A stretch of DNA of 64,000 nt from Pseudomonas chlororaphis subsp. chlororaphis (GTDB lineage: Bacteria > Pseudomonadota > Gammaproteobacteria > Pseudomonadales > Pseudomonadaceae): contig NZ_CP027712.1 in the NCBI RefSeq assembly GCF_003945765.1, forward strand, positions 1,612,001-1,676,000, read 5' to 3'. The notes beneath the pieces were generated by a model. That model was not told the DNA's origin. It worked only from the letters and a program-made list of their open reading frames with translations, and ran no database searches. Below are positions 43,302 through 52,964 of this stretch, in pieces; positions within the stretch are counted from its first letter, which is position 1, and every line of letters starts with the position of its first letter. The translations under genes and the position numbers were made by a program.

Positions 43302-43988
43302 TCAGGCCTTGAGCTTCTCGGCAATCCAGATGGTGTGGCGGGTGCCCTTGTTGCCGTGGGCGAAGACTTGCACTTGCTCGGTCTTGAAGCCGGCCTTGCG
43401 CAGCTTGTCGGAGTATTGCTTGTCGGCGCTGGCCGACCACACGGCCAGCACGCCCTTGGGTCGCAGGGCCCTGGCGCAGGCCGCCAGCCCGGCGGCGGAG
43501 TACAGCCAGCTGTTGGCCTTCTGGGTCAGGCCTTCGGGGCCGTTGTCGACGTCGAGCATGATCGCGTCGAACCCCTGGGGTTCGGCCTGCAGCACCTTGG
43601 CCACATCTTCCATGCGGATCACCGTGCGCGGGTCGAGCAGCGGCCGGCCGGATTTCTCCCCCAGCGGTCCGCGGTTCCATTCGACCACCCCCGGCACCAG
43701 CTCGGCGACCACCACTTCGGCGCCCTTGCCCAGGTGCTTGAGGGCCGAGGCGAGGGTGAAGCCCATGCCCAGGCCGCCGATCAGCACCCGCGAATTCGGC
43801 CGCCCGGCGACCTTGCGGCAGGGGATCTCCGCCAGGGCGTCTTCGGAGCCGTGCATGCGCGTGTTCATCAATTGCCCGCCGTCGCCGCCCTGGATCTTGA
43901 TGACAAAATCCTCGCCGTATTCGAACAGGCACAAGGCACCGCCATTTTCGGGAATCGGGGTGGTGTCCAGCAGAACGAAACGTTTCAT
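43302..43988 (-). CDS. Spermidine-synthase-like protein
   Basis: This 228-residue Rossmann-fold protein resembles polyamine aminopropyltransferases: VLIGGLGMGFTLASALKHLG (SAM motif, about 69-88), VVVAELVPGVVEWNR, and DAIMLDVDNGPEGL (about 141-154). It lacks the long N-terminal beta domain of true SpeE. The substrate may be decarboxylated SAM or ordinary SAM; true spermidine synthase activity is uncertain. It ends 49 bases from the YajD start on the same strand. Confidence 0.8.
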   Translation of the reverse strand: MKRFVLLDTTPIPENGGALCLFEYGEDFVIKIQGGDGGQLMNTRMHGSEDALAEIPCRKVAGRPNSRVLIGGLGMGFTLASALKHLGKGAEVVVAELVPGVVEWNRGPLGEKSGRPLLDPRTVIRMEDVAKVLQAEPQGFDAIMLDVDNGPEGLTQKANSWLYSAAGLAACARALRPKGVLAVWSASADKQYSDKLRKAGFKTEQVQVFAHGNKGTRHTIWIAEKLKA

Positions 43989-44063
43989 GAGGGTCTCAAT
44001 GAGGAAGGCAAACCGCCCCGGTTGGGAGTAGCCTGAGGGCTGACAATAGCGATGGAGCCATTG

Positions 44064-44369
44064 ATGAAGCGCACTATTCTAACGGTCATTGCCCGCGCAG
44101 CGCTCTTGCTAAGTGCGGTGCTCGCGATGAGCGCCGTGCACGCCGAGGAACTGCAGGCGGTGCCCGTGACTCCGGTCCCCGCCGCCGGCTCGCCCGGCAC
44201 TGCGACCCCGACCCCTTATCCGCAGGTCACGCCCCCCAGCACCCCCAAGGCCACGGCCCATGGCGGTGCGCCATTGCTGCCGCCGATCGACATGCCCAAG
44301 CCGCCGAAGGACCAGACCTTGCCAGGGTTGCAGCAGAACGAGACGAAAACCAGGACCCCGGGTAGCTAG
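44064..44369 (+). CDS. Small secreted Pro/Thr-rich protein
   Basis: This 101-residue protein has a signal peptide (residues ~1-27, cleavage near VHA-EE) and a mature part rich in Pro, Thr and Ala with no fold-forming segments. ATG 44064 has GGAG eight bases upstream. The function is unknown; disordered exported proteins of this kind are common in Pseudomonas. Its last four bases overlap the converging cNMP-binding gene. Confidence 0.65.
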   Translation: MKRTILTVIARAALLLSAVLAMSAVHAEELQAVPVTPVPAAGSPGTATPTPYPQVTPPSTPKATAHGGAPLLPPIDMPKPPKDQTLPGLQQNETKTRTPGS

Positions 44370-44839
44370 ACCTGTTGCGACAGCAGCTGCCCGTCGGCCA
44401 TGCGCAGGCGCCTGGACAGTGACACGGCGAGGGCGCGGATGATCTTGGCGGCGATCTTCGGCGCGTCGTTGAGCATTTTCTCCAGCGAGTCCTTGCCCAG
44501 GTTGAGCAGCCGGCAGTCGCTGGCGGCCACGCAACTGGCCGAACGCCGCTCGCCATCGAGCACCGCCATCTCTCCAAAGGCCCGACCGCTGCGCAGGGTG
44601 GCAATGGTCACGCGCACGCCTTCGCTGTTGGTCTTCTGCACGGCCACCTGGCCGGAATGGATGATGCACATGAAGCTGCCGGCATCGCCTTCGCGGAAGA
44701 TCTCCTGGCCCTGGGCGATGCTGCTGATGCTGAAGTAGCCGGCGGCGGCATTGAAGTCGGCCGGCAAGAGCTGATCGAACAATCCGCAGTCCATCAGCCA
44801 GTCGCGGATTTCATTGTTCAACAAGGTAGGTTCTGGCAT
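44366..44839 (-). CDS. Cyclic-nucleotide-binding-domain protein
   Basis: This 157-residue protein consists of one cNMP-binding beta-roll (about 20-140): FREGDAGSFMCIIHSGQVAVQ, and the phosphate-binding cassette FGEMAVLDGERRSASCVA. No DNA-binding domain follows, so it is not a Crp-like regulator. It may sense cAMP or c-di-GMP, or act as a partner domain. It is monocistronic. Confidence 0.85.
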   Translation of the reverse strand: MPEPTLLNNEIRDWLMDCGLFDQLLPADFNAAAGYFSISSIAQGQEIFREGDAGSFMCIIHSGQVAVQKTNSEGVRVTIATLRSGRAFGEMAVLDGERRSASCVAASDCRLLNLGKDSLEKMLNDAPKIAAKIIRALAVSLSRRLRMADGQLLSQQV

Positions 44840-44942
44840 GTCGTCACGGTCTTTTTCTTGTGTCTGTTGCGGTCCCGGGCAGGTGCGGTATGGCTCGGGG
44901 CCGGCGGTCCTGGGTTAAGACAGGAGCACCGGCCGGAGTTCC

Positions 44943-46997
44943 TCAGGCAATGCCCAGAATCTTGAAAACAAATGCATATTCGAGCGCTACGTCACGCAAT
45001 CCCTGGTAACGCCCGCTCATCCCTCCGTGGCCGGCGCCGAGCTCGGTCTTGAGCAGCAGCAGGTGGTCGTCGGTCTTGGTGGCGCGCAAGCGGGCCACCC
45101 ACTTGGCCGCCTCCCAGTACTGCACGCGGCTGTCGTTGTAGCCGGCGATCACCAGGGTCGCCGGATAGGCCTTGGCCTCGACATTCTCATAAGGCGCGTA
45201 GGCCTTGATCCGCGCGTAGACCTCGGGCTCCTCCGGGTTGCCCCATTCGTCGTACTCGGTGACGGTCAGCGGCAGCTCGGGGTCGAGCATGGTGTTGAGC
45301 ACATCGACGAACGGCACCTCGGCGATCGCCGCCTTGAACAGGTCCGGGCGCTGATTGAGTACCGCACCGATCAACAGTCCGCCGGCGCTGCCGCCGCTGA
45401 TGGCCAGTTGCTCGGAAGTGGTCAGGCCCTGGGCGATCAGGTGTTCGGCGCAGGCGATGAAGTCGCTGAAGGTGTTCTGCTTGTGTTCCTGCTTGCCGGC
45501 GTGGTACCAGGCTTCGCCCAGCTCGCCGCCGCCACGCACGTGGGCAATGGCGAAGGCCACGCCGCGCTCCAGCAGGCTCAGGCGCGCATGGGAGAACCAC
45601 GGGTCGAGGCTTTCGCCGTAGGCGCCGTAGCCGTAGAGGTACAGCGGTGCCGGCCGGCCCAGGGCTTCGCGCTTGATCACCAGGCTGATCGGCACCTGGG
45701 TGCCGTCGGCCGCGGTCGCCCACAGGCGCTGGCTGACATAGGCGTCCGGGTCGAACACGCCCAGCACCGGGGTTTCCTTGAGCACTTTCTGTGCGCCGCC
45801 GGCCAGATCCAGCTGGCGGATCTGCGCCGGACGGTTCAGCGCTTCGTAGCGCAGGCGGATGCGCTGGCTGACGAATTCCAGGCTGTTCTGCACATGCAGG
45901 CTGTAGGCCGCATCCGGCAGTTGCACGCGATAGGCCGGCAGGCCCTCGGGGTGCACCTCGATGATCGGCAGGCCGCCTTCGCGCAGGCTCAGGGTCATGG
46001 CCGAGCTGTTCAGGCTCAGGCCTTCGAGCATCACGCTATTGCTGTGGGGGATCAGGTTCTGCCAGTCGGCTTCACCCGGCACCGTGCCCTGGTCCGGCGC
46101 CTGGTAGAGGGCGAAGTTGATGCCGTCGCGGTTGCTGCGGATAAACCAGGTCCACTGGCCGTCGAGCAGGCCGTGGTCGACGTCGTACTCATGGTGCTCG
46201 ACCCGCGGCGCCAGGCAGGTAAAGGCCTGCTGCGGCTGCGCCGCGTCGAGTACCCAGACCTCGCTGGTGGTCTTGCTGCCCAGGGACAGCAGCAGCTGTT
46301 TCTCCGAGCTTGAGCGGTAGCAATGCAGGAAAAAGCGCCCGTCCGGCTCATGGAACACCTCTTCGGCGGCGGTGCCGTCCAGGCGATAACGGAACAGTTT
46401 GTGCGGGCGGTGGGTGTCGTCCAGCTCGCCGAAGAACAGAGTCAGGCTGTCGTTGGCCCAGGTCATGCTGCCGTCGCAATCGGCGAACGCCAGTTCGCTG
46501 ACCTTGCCGCTGGACAGCTCCTTGACGAACAGGGTGTAGACCTCTTCGCCGCTGGTATCGAGGCTGTAGGCCAGGCGCTGGTGGTCAGGGCTGATGCTGA
46601 AGGCGCCGAGGGAGAAGAAACCACCCTTGGCCAGCTCGTTGGGGTCCAGCAGCAGCTGTTCCTGGCTTTCGTCGACGCTCAGGCTGTCGTCGGCCGGGCG
46701 CGGGCAGCGGTAGTGCCGGGCGTATTCGTCGCCGGCAGTGGTGCGGGTGTAATACAGGTACGGGCCCCAGGGGGAGGGCAGGGACAGGTCGGTCTCGAGG
46801 ATCCGGCCCTTGATTTCCTGGAACAGGGTTTCCCGCAGCGCCGCCTGGTCGGCGAGGGCGGCTTCCTGGTAGCTGTTTTCGGCCTTCAGGTAATCGAGCA
46901 CGGCATCGGTGTCGCGCTCCTGGAGCCAGGCGTACGGGTCCGGGCCTTCGGCCTTGCGGGCGATCGGGGCGCTGGTGACGTGGGCGGATACGGGCAT
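44943..46997 (-). CDS. ptrB: Oligopeptidase B (S9A serine peptidase)
   Basis: This 684-residue cytosolic peptidase cleaves short peptides after Arg or Lys. The N-terminal seven-bladed propeller is followed by an alpha/beta hydrolase domain from about 410. The catalytic triad is visible: Ser in SGGSAGGLLIG, Asp in AGYNDSRVQYWE, and His in GAGHGGMSGR. The length is normal. ATG 46997 (MPVSAHVTSAP) is preferred over 47021. The gene is divergent from the small membrane protein gene. Confidence 0.93.
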   Translation of the reverse strand: MPVSAHVTSAPIARKAEGPDPYAWLQERDTDAVLDYLKAENSYQEAALADQAALRETLFQEIKGRILETDLSLPSPWGPYLYYTRTTAGDEYARHYRCPRPADDSLSVDESQEQLLLDPNELAKGGFFSLGAFSISPDHQRLAYSLDTSGEEVYTLFVKELSSGKVSELAFADCDGSMTWANDSLTLFFGELDDTHRPHKLFRYRLDGTAAEEVFHEPDGRFFLHCYRSSSEKQLLLSLGSKTTSEVWVLDAAQPQQAFTCLAPRVEHHEYDVDHGLLDGQWTWFIRSNRDGINFALYQAPDQGTVPGEADWQNLIPHSNSVMLEGLSLNSSAMTLSLREGGLPIIEVHPEGLPAYRVQLPDAAYSLHVQNSLEFVSQRIRLRYEALNRPAQIRQLDLAGGAQKVLKETPVLGVFDPDAYVSQRLWATAADGTQVPISLVIKREALGRPAPLYLYGYGAYGESLDPWFSHARLSLLERGVAFAIAHVRGGGELGEAWYHAGKQEHKQNTFSDFIACAEHLIAQGLTTSEQLAISGGSAGGLLIGAVLNQRPDLFKAAIAEVPFVDVLNTMLDPELPLTVTEYDEWGNPEEPEVYARIKAYAPYENVEAKAYPATLVIAGYNDSRVQYWEAAKWVARLRATKTDDHLLLLKTELGAGHGGMSGRYQGLRDVALEYAFVFKILGIA

Positions 46998-47107
46998 GAA
47001 GGGCTCTCGGGGCGGTGACAATTAAGGGCACAGCAGACGGCGGTGCAGCCTGGCATGCGAAAAGCCGTTATCATAAGCGCCTCTTTGCCTGCCTTGCCAT
47101 GGACACC

Positions 47108-47593
47108 ATGACCGAGAACGACTATCTGATCGCTTGGGGGCTCTACGCCTTCGCCGCCTTGGGCTGCCTGCTGGTGTGGATGCGCCTGACCCGCTGGATG
47201 TGGCGCTGGCTGCGCGAGCCGCTGCGAGTGCTGGTGGCGGTGCTGCTGTTCAGCCCGACCGTGGTCGACCCGGCCAAGGAAATGTTCGCCCCGGCCGTGG
47301 CCATCACCGCCCTGGACATGCTGTTCAAGGTCGGCAACAACGCCTGGCGTGCGGTCTCCGACCTGTTCATGTATGGCGTGATCGCCTTCGGCATCTACCT
47401 GGTGTTCGTCCTGATCCGCTGGCCGATCGAGCGCGCCTCCAAGGCCCGCCAGGAACAGGCCGAAGCCGCCAAGGCCGCGGCCCGTGCCGAAGAGCCGGAC
47501 GACCAGCCTTTCGGCGGTGCCGGCGACGATCGCTACGGGCGCCCGCCAGTGCCCAGCAACCCCCAGCGTTCGCGGATCGAGCCGCGTCTGTAA
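47108..47593 (+). CDS. Small inner-membrane protein of unknown function
   Basis: This is a protein of about 161 residues with three hydrophobic segments (about 7-25, 38-55 and 85-105). A charged Ala/Glu-rich tail and a Pro-rich C terminus follow. ATG 47099 is also possible; neither has a strong ribosome site. The sequence is conserved-looking but I do not recognise a family. The amidotransferase gene follows after 25 bases, so the two may share a transcript. Confidence 0.65.
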   Translation: MTENDYLIAWGLYAFAALGCLLVWMRLTRWMWRWLREPLRVLVAVLLFSPTVVDPAKEMFAPAVAITALDMLFKVGNNAWRAVSDLFMYGVIAFGIYLVFVLIRWPIERASKARQEQAEAAKAAARAEEPDDQPFGGAGDDRYGRPPVPSNPQRSRIEPRL

Positions 47594-47618
47594 CACGCAT
47601 TGAAGCGAGAGTCCGAGC

Positions 47619-48395
47619 ATGTGTGAGTTATTGGGCATGAGCGCCAATGTACCGACCGATATCGTGTTCAGCTTTACCGGGCTGATGCAGCGCGGAGGGC
47701 GCACCGGCCCGCATCGCGACGGCTGGGGCATCGCTTTCTACGAGGGCCGCGGCCTGCGCCTGTTCCAGGACCCGGCGGCGAGCAGCGAGTCGGAAGTGGC
47801 CAACCTGGTGCAGCGCTACCCGATCAAGAGCGAAGTGGTGATCGGCCACATTCGCCAGGCCAACGTCGGCAAGGTCTGCCTGTCCAACACCCATCCGTTC
47901 GTGCGCGAGCTGTGGGGGCGCAACTGGTGTTTCGCCCACAACGGCCAGCTGGCGGACTTCCAGCCTCCCGCCAGCTTCTATCGTCCGGTGGGCGATACCG
48001 ACAGCGAAGCGGCTTTCTGCGACCTGCTCAACCGGGTGCGCGAAGCCTTTCCCGAGCCTGTGGAAGTCGAAGAGTTGTTGCCGTCGCTGGTGGCCGCCTG
48101 CGCCGAATATCGCGGCAAGGGCGTGTTCAACTGCCTGCTCAGCGACGGTGACTGGCTGTTCTGCTACTGCTCGACCAAGCTGGCGCAGATCACCCGCCGC
48201 GCGCCCTTTGGCCCGGCCCGCCTGAAGGACGTCGATGTGATCGTCGACTTCCAGGCGGAAACCACGCCCAACGACGTGGTGACGGTGATCGCCACCGAAC
48301 CTTTGACCGAAAACGAAACCTGGACTCGCTACGAGCCGGGCCAATGGAGCCTGTGGCGGCGCGGTGAATGCGTCCTGCACGGCCAGACCGAATAA
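47619..48395 (+). CDS. Class II glutamine amidotransferase (YafJ-like)
   Basis: This 258-residue enzyme of the N-terminal nucleophile type has Cys2 ([10 protein letters not shown]) as the catalytic residue after removal of Met. [28 protein letters not shown], the NTHPF segment and WCFAHNGQL all match the glutaminase domain. No acceptor domain follows, so the ammonia acceptor is unknown. The start has GCGAGAG upstream, weak but the only one compatible with the Cys2 rule. Confidence 0.88.
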   Translation: MCELLGMSANVPTDIVFSFTGLMQRGGRTGPHRDGWGIAFYEGRGLRLFQDPAASSESEVANLVQRYPIKSEVVIGHIRQANVGKVCLSNTHPFVRELWGRNWCFAHNGQLADFQPPASFYRPVGDTDSEAAFCDLLNRVREAFPEPVEVEELLPSLVAACAEYRGKGVFNCLLSDGDWLFCYCSTKLAQITRRAPFGPARLKDVDVIVDFQAETTPNDVVTVIATEPLTENETWTRYEPGQWSLWRRGECVLHGQTE

Positions 48396-48406
48396 GGACA
48401 TCCCCT

Positions 48407-48949
48407 ATGTTGCTCAGTTATCTGCGGCTGGTGCTGTTTGCGGCGGGCCTGTTGATCGGTGTACAGGTGCCGGGTTTCATCAGCGATTACGCCAAGCGCG
48501 TCGAGGCTCACCTGATCGAGGCCCAGGCCGGCCTGCAAGGGTTCCAGGGCACCGCCAACCAGTTCTTCAAGGGCGATCTGCAGGCGCTGGTCGCCCATTA
48601 TCGGGCCAGCGACGATCCGGTGTTCCGCAGCGACGCCGACAGCCTGGGCAATCTGCTGGTTCGCCAGCGCGCCCTGGACAAGCAGTTCCAGGCCATGCAG
48701 GGCCCGTGGTACATCCGCCTGCTGCAAGTGGTGCTGGCCGCCGACCCGGATATCCGCCAGGAAACCTGGAATGGCTACAGCTACCAGATCCTGCTGACCC
48801 CGCAAGCGATGATCTGGGCCATGAGCGGCGCCTTGCTGCTGTCGTTCGGCCTGGAATGCCTGTATCGCCTGATCGACTGGGTGGTGCTCGGCGGCAAGCG
48901 CCTGCGCCAGAGCCGGCCGATCGAAGAGCGTGACTTGAAGGGCTTGTGA
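48407..48949 (+). CDS. DUF2937-family membrane protein
   Basis: This 180-residue protein has one N-terminal hydrophobic segment (about 4-22) and one near the C terminus (about 130-150). Between them lies a periplasmic helical part with GFQGTANQFFKGDLQALVAHY, the pattern of DUF2937. Its function is unknown. It starts 12 bases after the amidotransferase gene with AAGGACATC before the ATG, so it is in the same operon. A REPIN follows the stop immediately. Confidence 0.8.
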   Translation: MLLSYLRLVLFAAGLLIGVQVPGFISDYAKRVEAHLIEAQAGLQGFQGTANQFFKGDLQALVAHYRASDDPVFRSDADSLGNLLVRQRALDKQFQAMQGPWYIRLLQVVLAADPDIRQETWNGYSYQILLTPQAMIWAMSGALLLSFGLECLYRLIDWVVLGGKRLRQSRPIEERDLKGL

Positions 48950-49088
48950 TGTAGCCGCTGCAGCAGGCTGCGATCGACGGCGCAGCCGTCGTAAACCAGC
49001 CGACGCGTTTTTCCAGGCAGATCGCGGATGCAGGTTGTGCGGCAACTGCGTTGCCGTTCGCAGCCTCGCAGGCTCGGCAGCGGCTACA
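48950..49088. repeat. REP pair (REPIN), GTAGCCGCTG type, one arm altered
   Basis: Left arm TGTAGCCGCTGCAGCAGG (48950 on, GCC-to-GCA change) and a right arm with CGGCAGCGGCTACA ending near 49088. The right arm has an additional palindromic insertion (GCCTCGCAGGC). The pairing is imperfect, unlike the other copies, so this element is older or rearranged. Confidence 0.75.
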
Positions 49089-49106
49089 TAAAGCCCTCTC
49101 GGTGGA

Positions 49107-50021
49107 TCAGCCCGCCAGGACGATGTAGTTCTCGCCGACCTTTTGCGCATAACGCTCCAGCACTTGCTGGCACAGCACCACCACCTCTTCCACCAGTTCG
49201 ACCCCCACCCGCCATGACACCACCACCTGCAGGTTCGGCGGGCGCTGGTCGATGGCCAGCAGGGTCAGTTCGCCGCGCGCCAGTTCCTCGCTGACCAGCA
49301 CCGGCGGCAAGGCGCCGATGCCGAAACCGTCGCGCAGCAGGCGGGTAATGGCCGACACCGAGTTCACGCAGTTGAGCCGTGGCGCGGTCACCCCGTTGGC
49401 CTGCATCAGGCTCAGCACTTCCTGGTGCGGCAGAGAGTTCTTCGAGTAGGTGATGATGCGTTCCCGGGCCAGTTCGGCCAGGTTGGCGTACTCGCGGTTG
49501 TAGATCGAGTGGCTGGCGACTATCCAGCCCATCGGGTGGCTGGCCAGTTCCAGGCTGCGAATGGATTCCTGGCGCAGCAGGTCGGTTTGCAGCACCAGGT
49601 CGAGAAAGCCTTTCTGCAACTGGTCGCAGAGGTTCAGCGAGGTGTCGGCCACCAGCTCGATTTCCACCTGGGGATAGCTGTCCATCATCCGCGCCACCAG
49701 GGGGCTGAGCCAGGTGTGGATCACCGTGTCCATGACACCGATGCGAATCCGCCCGACCTTGCTCGAACGGGTCTCGATCGACTGCTTGAGCGCTTGCATG
49801 GTGTCCATCATCTGCTCGGCATAGTCGAGCACCTTGAGGCCTTCCGGGGTCAGGCTCACGCCGCGCGAGTCGCGCAGGAACAGCTTCACCCCCAGTTCGC
49901 CCTCGAGCACGGCGATGCGGCTGGAGATCGACGCCTGGGTGGTGAAGAGTTTGTCGGCGGTCAGGCGAAAGCTTTTCAGGCGCGCCACCCAGACAAAGGT
50001 TTCAAGAAATTTGAGGTTCAT
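49107..50021 (-). CDS. LysR regulator divergent from the 5-oxoprolinase operon
   Basis: This 304-residue LysR-type protein has an HTH at about 5-65 (FVWVARLKSFRLTADKLFTTQASISSRIAVLEGELG). The effector domain spans about 90-290. It is divergent from the MFS-pxpABC genes with a 134-base gap, the usual setting for a local regulator, so control of that operon is likely. The inducer may be 5-oxoproline or a related compound; this is inference. Confidence 0.85.
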   Translation of the reverse strand: MNLKFLETFVWVARLKSFRLTADKLFTTQASISSRIAVLEGELGVKLFLRDSRGVSLTPEGLKVLDYAEQMMDTMQALKQSIETRSSKVGRIRIGVMDTVIHTWLSPLVARMMDSYPQVEIELVADTSLNLCDQLQKGFLDLVLQTDLLRQESIRSLELASHPMGWIVASHSIYNREYANLAELARERIITYSKNSLPHQEVLSLMQANGVTAPRLNCVNSVSAITRLLRDGFGIGALPPVLVSEELARGELTLLAIDQRPPNLQVVVSWRVGVELVEEVVVLCQQVLERYAQKVGENYIVLAG

Positions 50022-50155
50022 GCGATCAACTTTTCTTATGTCTGGAGGCGGTTTTTATTAGTTGGACGGAGCAGGGCGCGGGCGCCAAAAATCGCTGCGT
50101 CTCACGATAAGCGTCGTCGGGACCCAGAACAATATTAATAAGGTGGAGATTTGCC

Positions 50156-51442
50156 ATGAGTGCGCCCGACACGCTCGCCGCCAGCAAGGCCAAAGGCCGC
50201 GCCGGCCCCTTCGACTGGTACCGCGACATCAACCAGCAGGAACGCCGCACGTTCTGGAGCTGCAAGGCCGGTTACGGTCTGGATGGCATGGACACCCAGA
50301 TGCTCAGCTTCGTCATCCCGACCCTGATTGCGCTGTGGGGCATCAGCTCCGCCGAGGCCGGCCTGATCCACACCAGCACCTTGCTGGCTTCCGCCCTGGG
50401 CGGCTGGATCGCTGGCATCCTGTCCGATCGCATCGGCCGGGTACGCACCCTGCAACTGACTGTGCTCTGGTTCGCCTTCTTCACCTTCCTCTGTGGCCTG
50501 GCGCAGAACTACGAGCAACTGTTGATAGCCCGGACCCTGATGGGCTTCGGTTTCGGTGGCGAGTGGACCGCCGGCGCGGTGCTGATCGGCGAAGTGATCC
50601 GCGCGGAAAACCGCGGCAAGGCGGTGGGCATGGTGCAGTCCGGCTGGGCCTTGGGCTGGGGCATCACGGCACTGCTCTATGCGCTGATGTATTCCCTGCT
50701 GCCGCCGGAAGACGCCTGGCGCGCCTTGTTCCTGCTGGGCATCCTGCCGGCGATCTTCGTGATCTTCGTCCGCCGCCTGGTCAAGGACCCGGAGATCTAC
50801 CGGCAAACCCGGGCCCGGGAAGTGCCCGACAACCCCTCGCGCTTCTACGAGATTTTCGCCCCCGGCATTCTCAGCACCACCCTGCGCGCGTCGCTGCTCG
50901 CGGCCGGCGCCCAGGGCGGCTATTACGCCATCACGTTCTGGCTGCCGACCTTCCTCAAGACCGAGCGCGGCTTGAGTGTGCTGAGCACCGGCGGCTACCT
51001 GGCGATGGTGATCTTCGGTTCTTATGTGGGCTATGTGATCAGCGCCTATCTGACCGACATTCTCGGGCGCAAGAAGAACTTCGTCCTGTTCGCCGCCGGT
51101 TCTTTCACCATCGTCCTGCTCTACACGCAAATGCCGGTGAGCAACGCGGTGATGTTGTGGCTGGGCTTTCCCCTGGGCTTCTTCGCTTCGGGGATCTTCA
51201 GCGGCATGGGCGCCTTCCTGACGGAGCTGTTCCCCACGCGGATCCGCGGTTCGGGCCAGGGCTTCTGCTACAACAGTGGCCGGGCGCTGGCGGCCCTGTT
51301 CCCGCTGCTGATCGGCCTGCTCAGCCAGCGCATCCCGCTGGGCGCGGCCATCGGCACCTTCGCCGCCGTGTCCTACGGCATCGTGGTCCTGGCGGCCCTG
51401 AGCCTGCCGGAAACCCGTGGCAAACAACTCGAAGCGCGCTAA
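50156..51442 (+). CDS. MFS sugar/aromatic-acid-type symporter upstream of pxpABC
   Basis: This 428-residue major-facilitator protein has 12 expected helices. [13 protein letters not shown] lies between helices 2 and 3, [18 protein letters not shown] in helix 4, and the second half repeats the pattern with [13 protein letters not shown]. This is the metabolite:H+ symporter branch. It has a strong AAGGTGGAG site. The position directly before pxpA suggests uptake of 5-oxoproline or a related acid. Confidence 0.85.
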   Translation: MSAPDTLAASKAKGRAGPFDWYRDINQQERRTFWSCKAGYGLDGMDTQMLSFVIPTLIALWGISSAEAGLIHTSTLLASALGGWIAGILSDRIGRVRTLQLTVLWFAFFTFLCGLAQNYEQLLIARTLMGFGFGGEWTAGAVLIGEVIRAENRGKAVGMVQSGWALGWGITALLYALMYSLLPPEDAWRALFLLGILPAIFVIFVRRLVKDPEIYRQTRAREVPDNPSRFYEIFAPGILSTTLRASLLAAGAQGGYYAITFWLPTFLKTERGLSVLSTGGYLAMVIFGSYVGYVISAYLTDILGRKKNFVLFAAGSFTIVLLYTQMPVSNAVMLWLGFPLGFFASGIFSGMGAFLTELFPTRIRGSGQGFCYNSGRALAALFPLLIGLLSQRIPLGAAIGTFAAVSYGIVVLAALSLPETRGKQLEAR

Positions 51443-51510
51443 CTGATAATCTGTGGGCATCCCGTGCGATCCCCACAGCCAACATGACAAACGCTACAGG
51501 AGCACTGACC

Positions 51511-52260
51511 GTGAGCCGCCTGTTATTGAATTGCGACATCGGCGAAAGCTTTGGCAACTGGACCATGGGCCTGGATGCCGAGGTGATGCCGTTCATCGAT
51601 TGCGCCAACATCGCCTGCGGTTTCCACGCCGGCGACCCGAGCATCATGCGCACGACCGTCAGCCTGGCCCTGGCCAATGGCGTGCGCATCGGTGCGCACC
51701 CGGCGTACCAGGACCTGGCCGGTTTCGGCCGCCGCTCCATGGCCTACGGCGCCCAGGAACTGCAGGACCTGCTGCACTACCAGATCGGCGCCCTCGACGG
51801 CATCTGCCGGGCCCAGGGCACTCGGGTGAGCTACGTCAAACCCCATGGCGCCATGTACAACGACATGATGGCCAACCCGGCGCAGTTGCGCGCGGTGATC
51901 CAGGCGGTTGCCGCCTACGACAAGACACTGCCGCTGATGTTGATGGCCACCCGTGACAACGGCGCGGCCCAGGCCCTGGGCGACGAGTTCGGCGTGACCC
52001 TGTGGTTCGAAGCCTTCGCCGACCGTGCCTACGACAACGCCGGTCACCTGGTTTCGCGGCAACTGCCGGGGGCGGTGCATCACGACCCGGAAAAGATCAT
52101 CGCCCAGGCGCTGACCATCGCCCGCGGCGACGCGCTGCTGGCCAGCGACGGCAGCGCCTTGCACCTGCAGGCCAATACCCTGTGCGTGCATGGCGACAAC
52201 GCCAGTTCGGTGGCCGCCGTGCAGCGTATCCGCGCGGCCCTTCAGCAGTTGCCAGCATGA
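51511..52260 (+). CDS. pxpA: 5-oxoprolinase subunit A (LamB/YcsF family)
   Basis: This 249-residue subunit belongs to the ATP-dependent bacterial 5-oxoprolinase that opens 5-oxoproline to glutamate. It has [14 protein letters not shown] at the N terminus, [16 protein letters not shown] near 40, [15 protein letters not shown] near 67 and [12 protein letters not shown] near 115, all family signatures. The start is GTG 51511 behind CAGGAGC; ATG 51484 lacks such a site. The stop overlaps the pxpB start. Confidence 0.93.
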   Translation: MSRLLLNCDIGESFGNWTMGLDAEVMPFIDCANIACGFHAGDPSIMRTTVSLALANGVRIGAHPAYQDLAGFGRRSMAYGAQELQDLLHYQIGALDGICRAQGTRVSYVKPHGAMYNDMMANPAQLRAVIQAVAAYDKTLPLMLMATRDNGAAQALGDEFGVTLWFEAFADRAYDNAGHLVSRQLPGAVHHDPEKIIAQALTIARGDALLASDGSALHLQANTLCVHGDNASSVAAVQRIRAALQQLPA

Positions 52261-52964
52261 AAGTACGCCTTGAAGTGGTGGCTATCGACTGCCTGATGGT
52301 GCGCCTGTTCGATGCCATCGCCGAGGCCAACATGCCGTGGATGCTCGCTGCCAGCGAGCGCCTGCGGGCGGCCTTCGGCGGGCAGTTGATCGATCTGGTG
52401 CCGTCCTATACCACGCTGATGGTGCACTACGACCTGCGGGCCCTGAGCCCGTCCCAGGCGCGGGAACTGATCGATCTGGCGCTGACCGACCTGACCCCCG
52501 ATTCGCGTACCGGCGGCCAGCGCCATGTGCTGCCGGTCTGGTACGACCTCAGCGTCGGCCCGGAGCTGAGCCTGTTGTCGCGGCGCAGCGGCCTGTCGGT
52601 GAACGAGGTGATCCGTTGCCACAGCGAGCGTGAATACCAGGTGTTCGCCCTGGGTTTCGCCCCGGGTTTCGCCTTTATGGGGCTGGTGGACGAAGTGCTG
52701 GCCGCGCCGCGCCTGGATACCCCGCGCAAGCGCGTGGCGGCGGGCAGCGTGGGCATTGCCGAACGGCAGACCGCGGCTTATCCGGTGGTGTCGCCGGGGG
52801 GCTGGAACCTGATCGGGCGCACACCGAGTCGCCTGTTCGATCGCGAGCGCGATGGCTACAGCCTGATGCAACCGGGCGACAGCGTGCGTTTCGCCGCGGT
52901 GGATCACGCCGAATTCATCCGCCTGGGCGGTGACGACACGCCACTTCCGGAGGCACTGGCATGA
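52257..52964 (+). CDS. pxpB: 5-oxoprolinase subunit B (KipI family)
   Basis: This 235-residue allophanate-hydrolase-subunit-1-like protein has [16 protein letters not shown] near 40, [17 protein letters not shown] near 135, and the C-terminal [15 protein letters not shown] near 180. The start ATG overlaps the pxpA stop (ATGA), and its own stop overlaps pxpC. It forms the catalytic BC part with PxpC. Confidence 0.93.
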   Translation: MKVRLEVVAIDCLMVRLFDAIAEANMPWMLAASERLRAAFGGQLIDLVPSYTTLMVHYDLRALSPSQARELIDLALTDLTPDSRTGGQRHVLPVWYDLSVGPELSLLSRRSGLSVNEVIRCHSEREYQVFALGFAPGFAFMGLVDEVLAAPRLDTPRKRVAAGSVGIAERQTAAYPVVSPGGWNLIGRTPSRLFDRERDGYSLMQPGDSVRFAAVDHAEFIRLGGDDTPLPEALA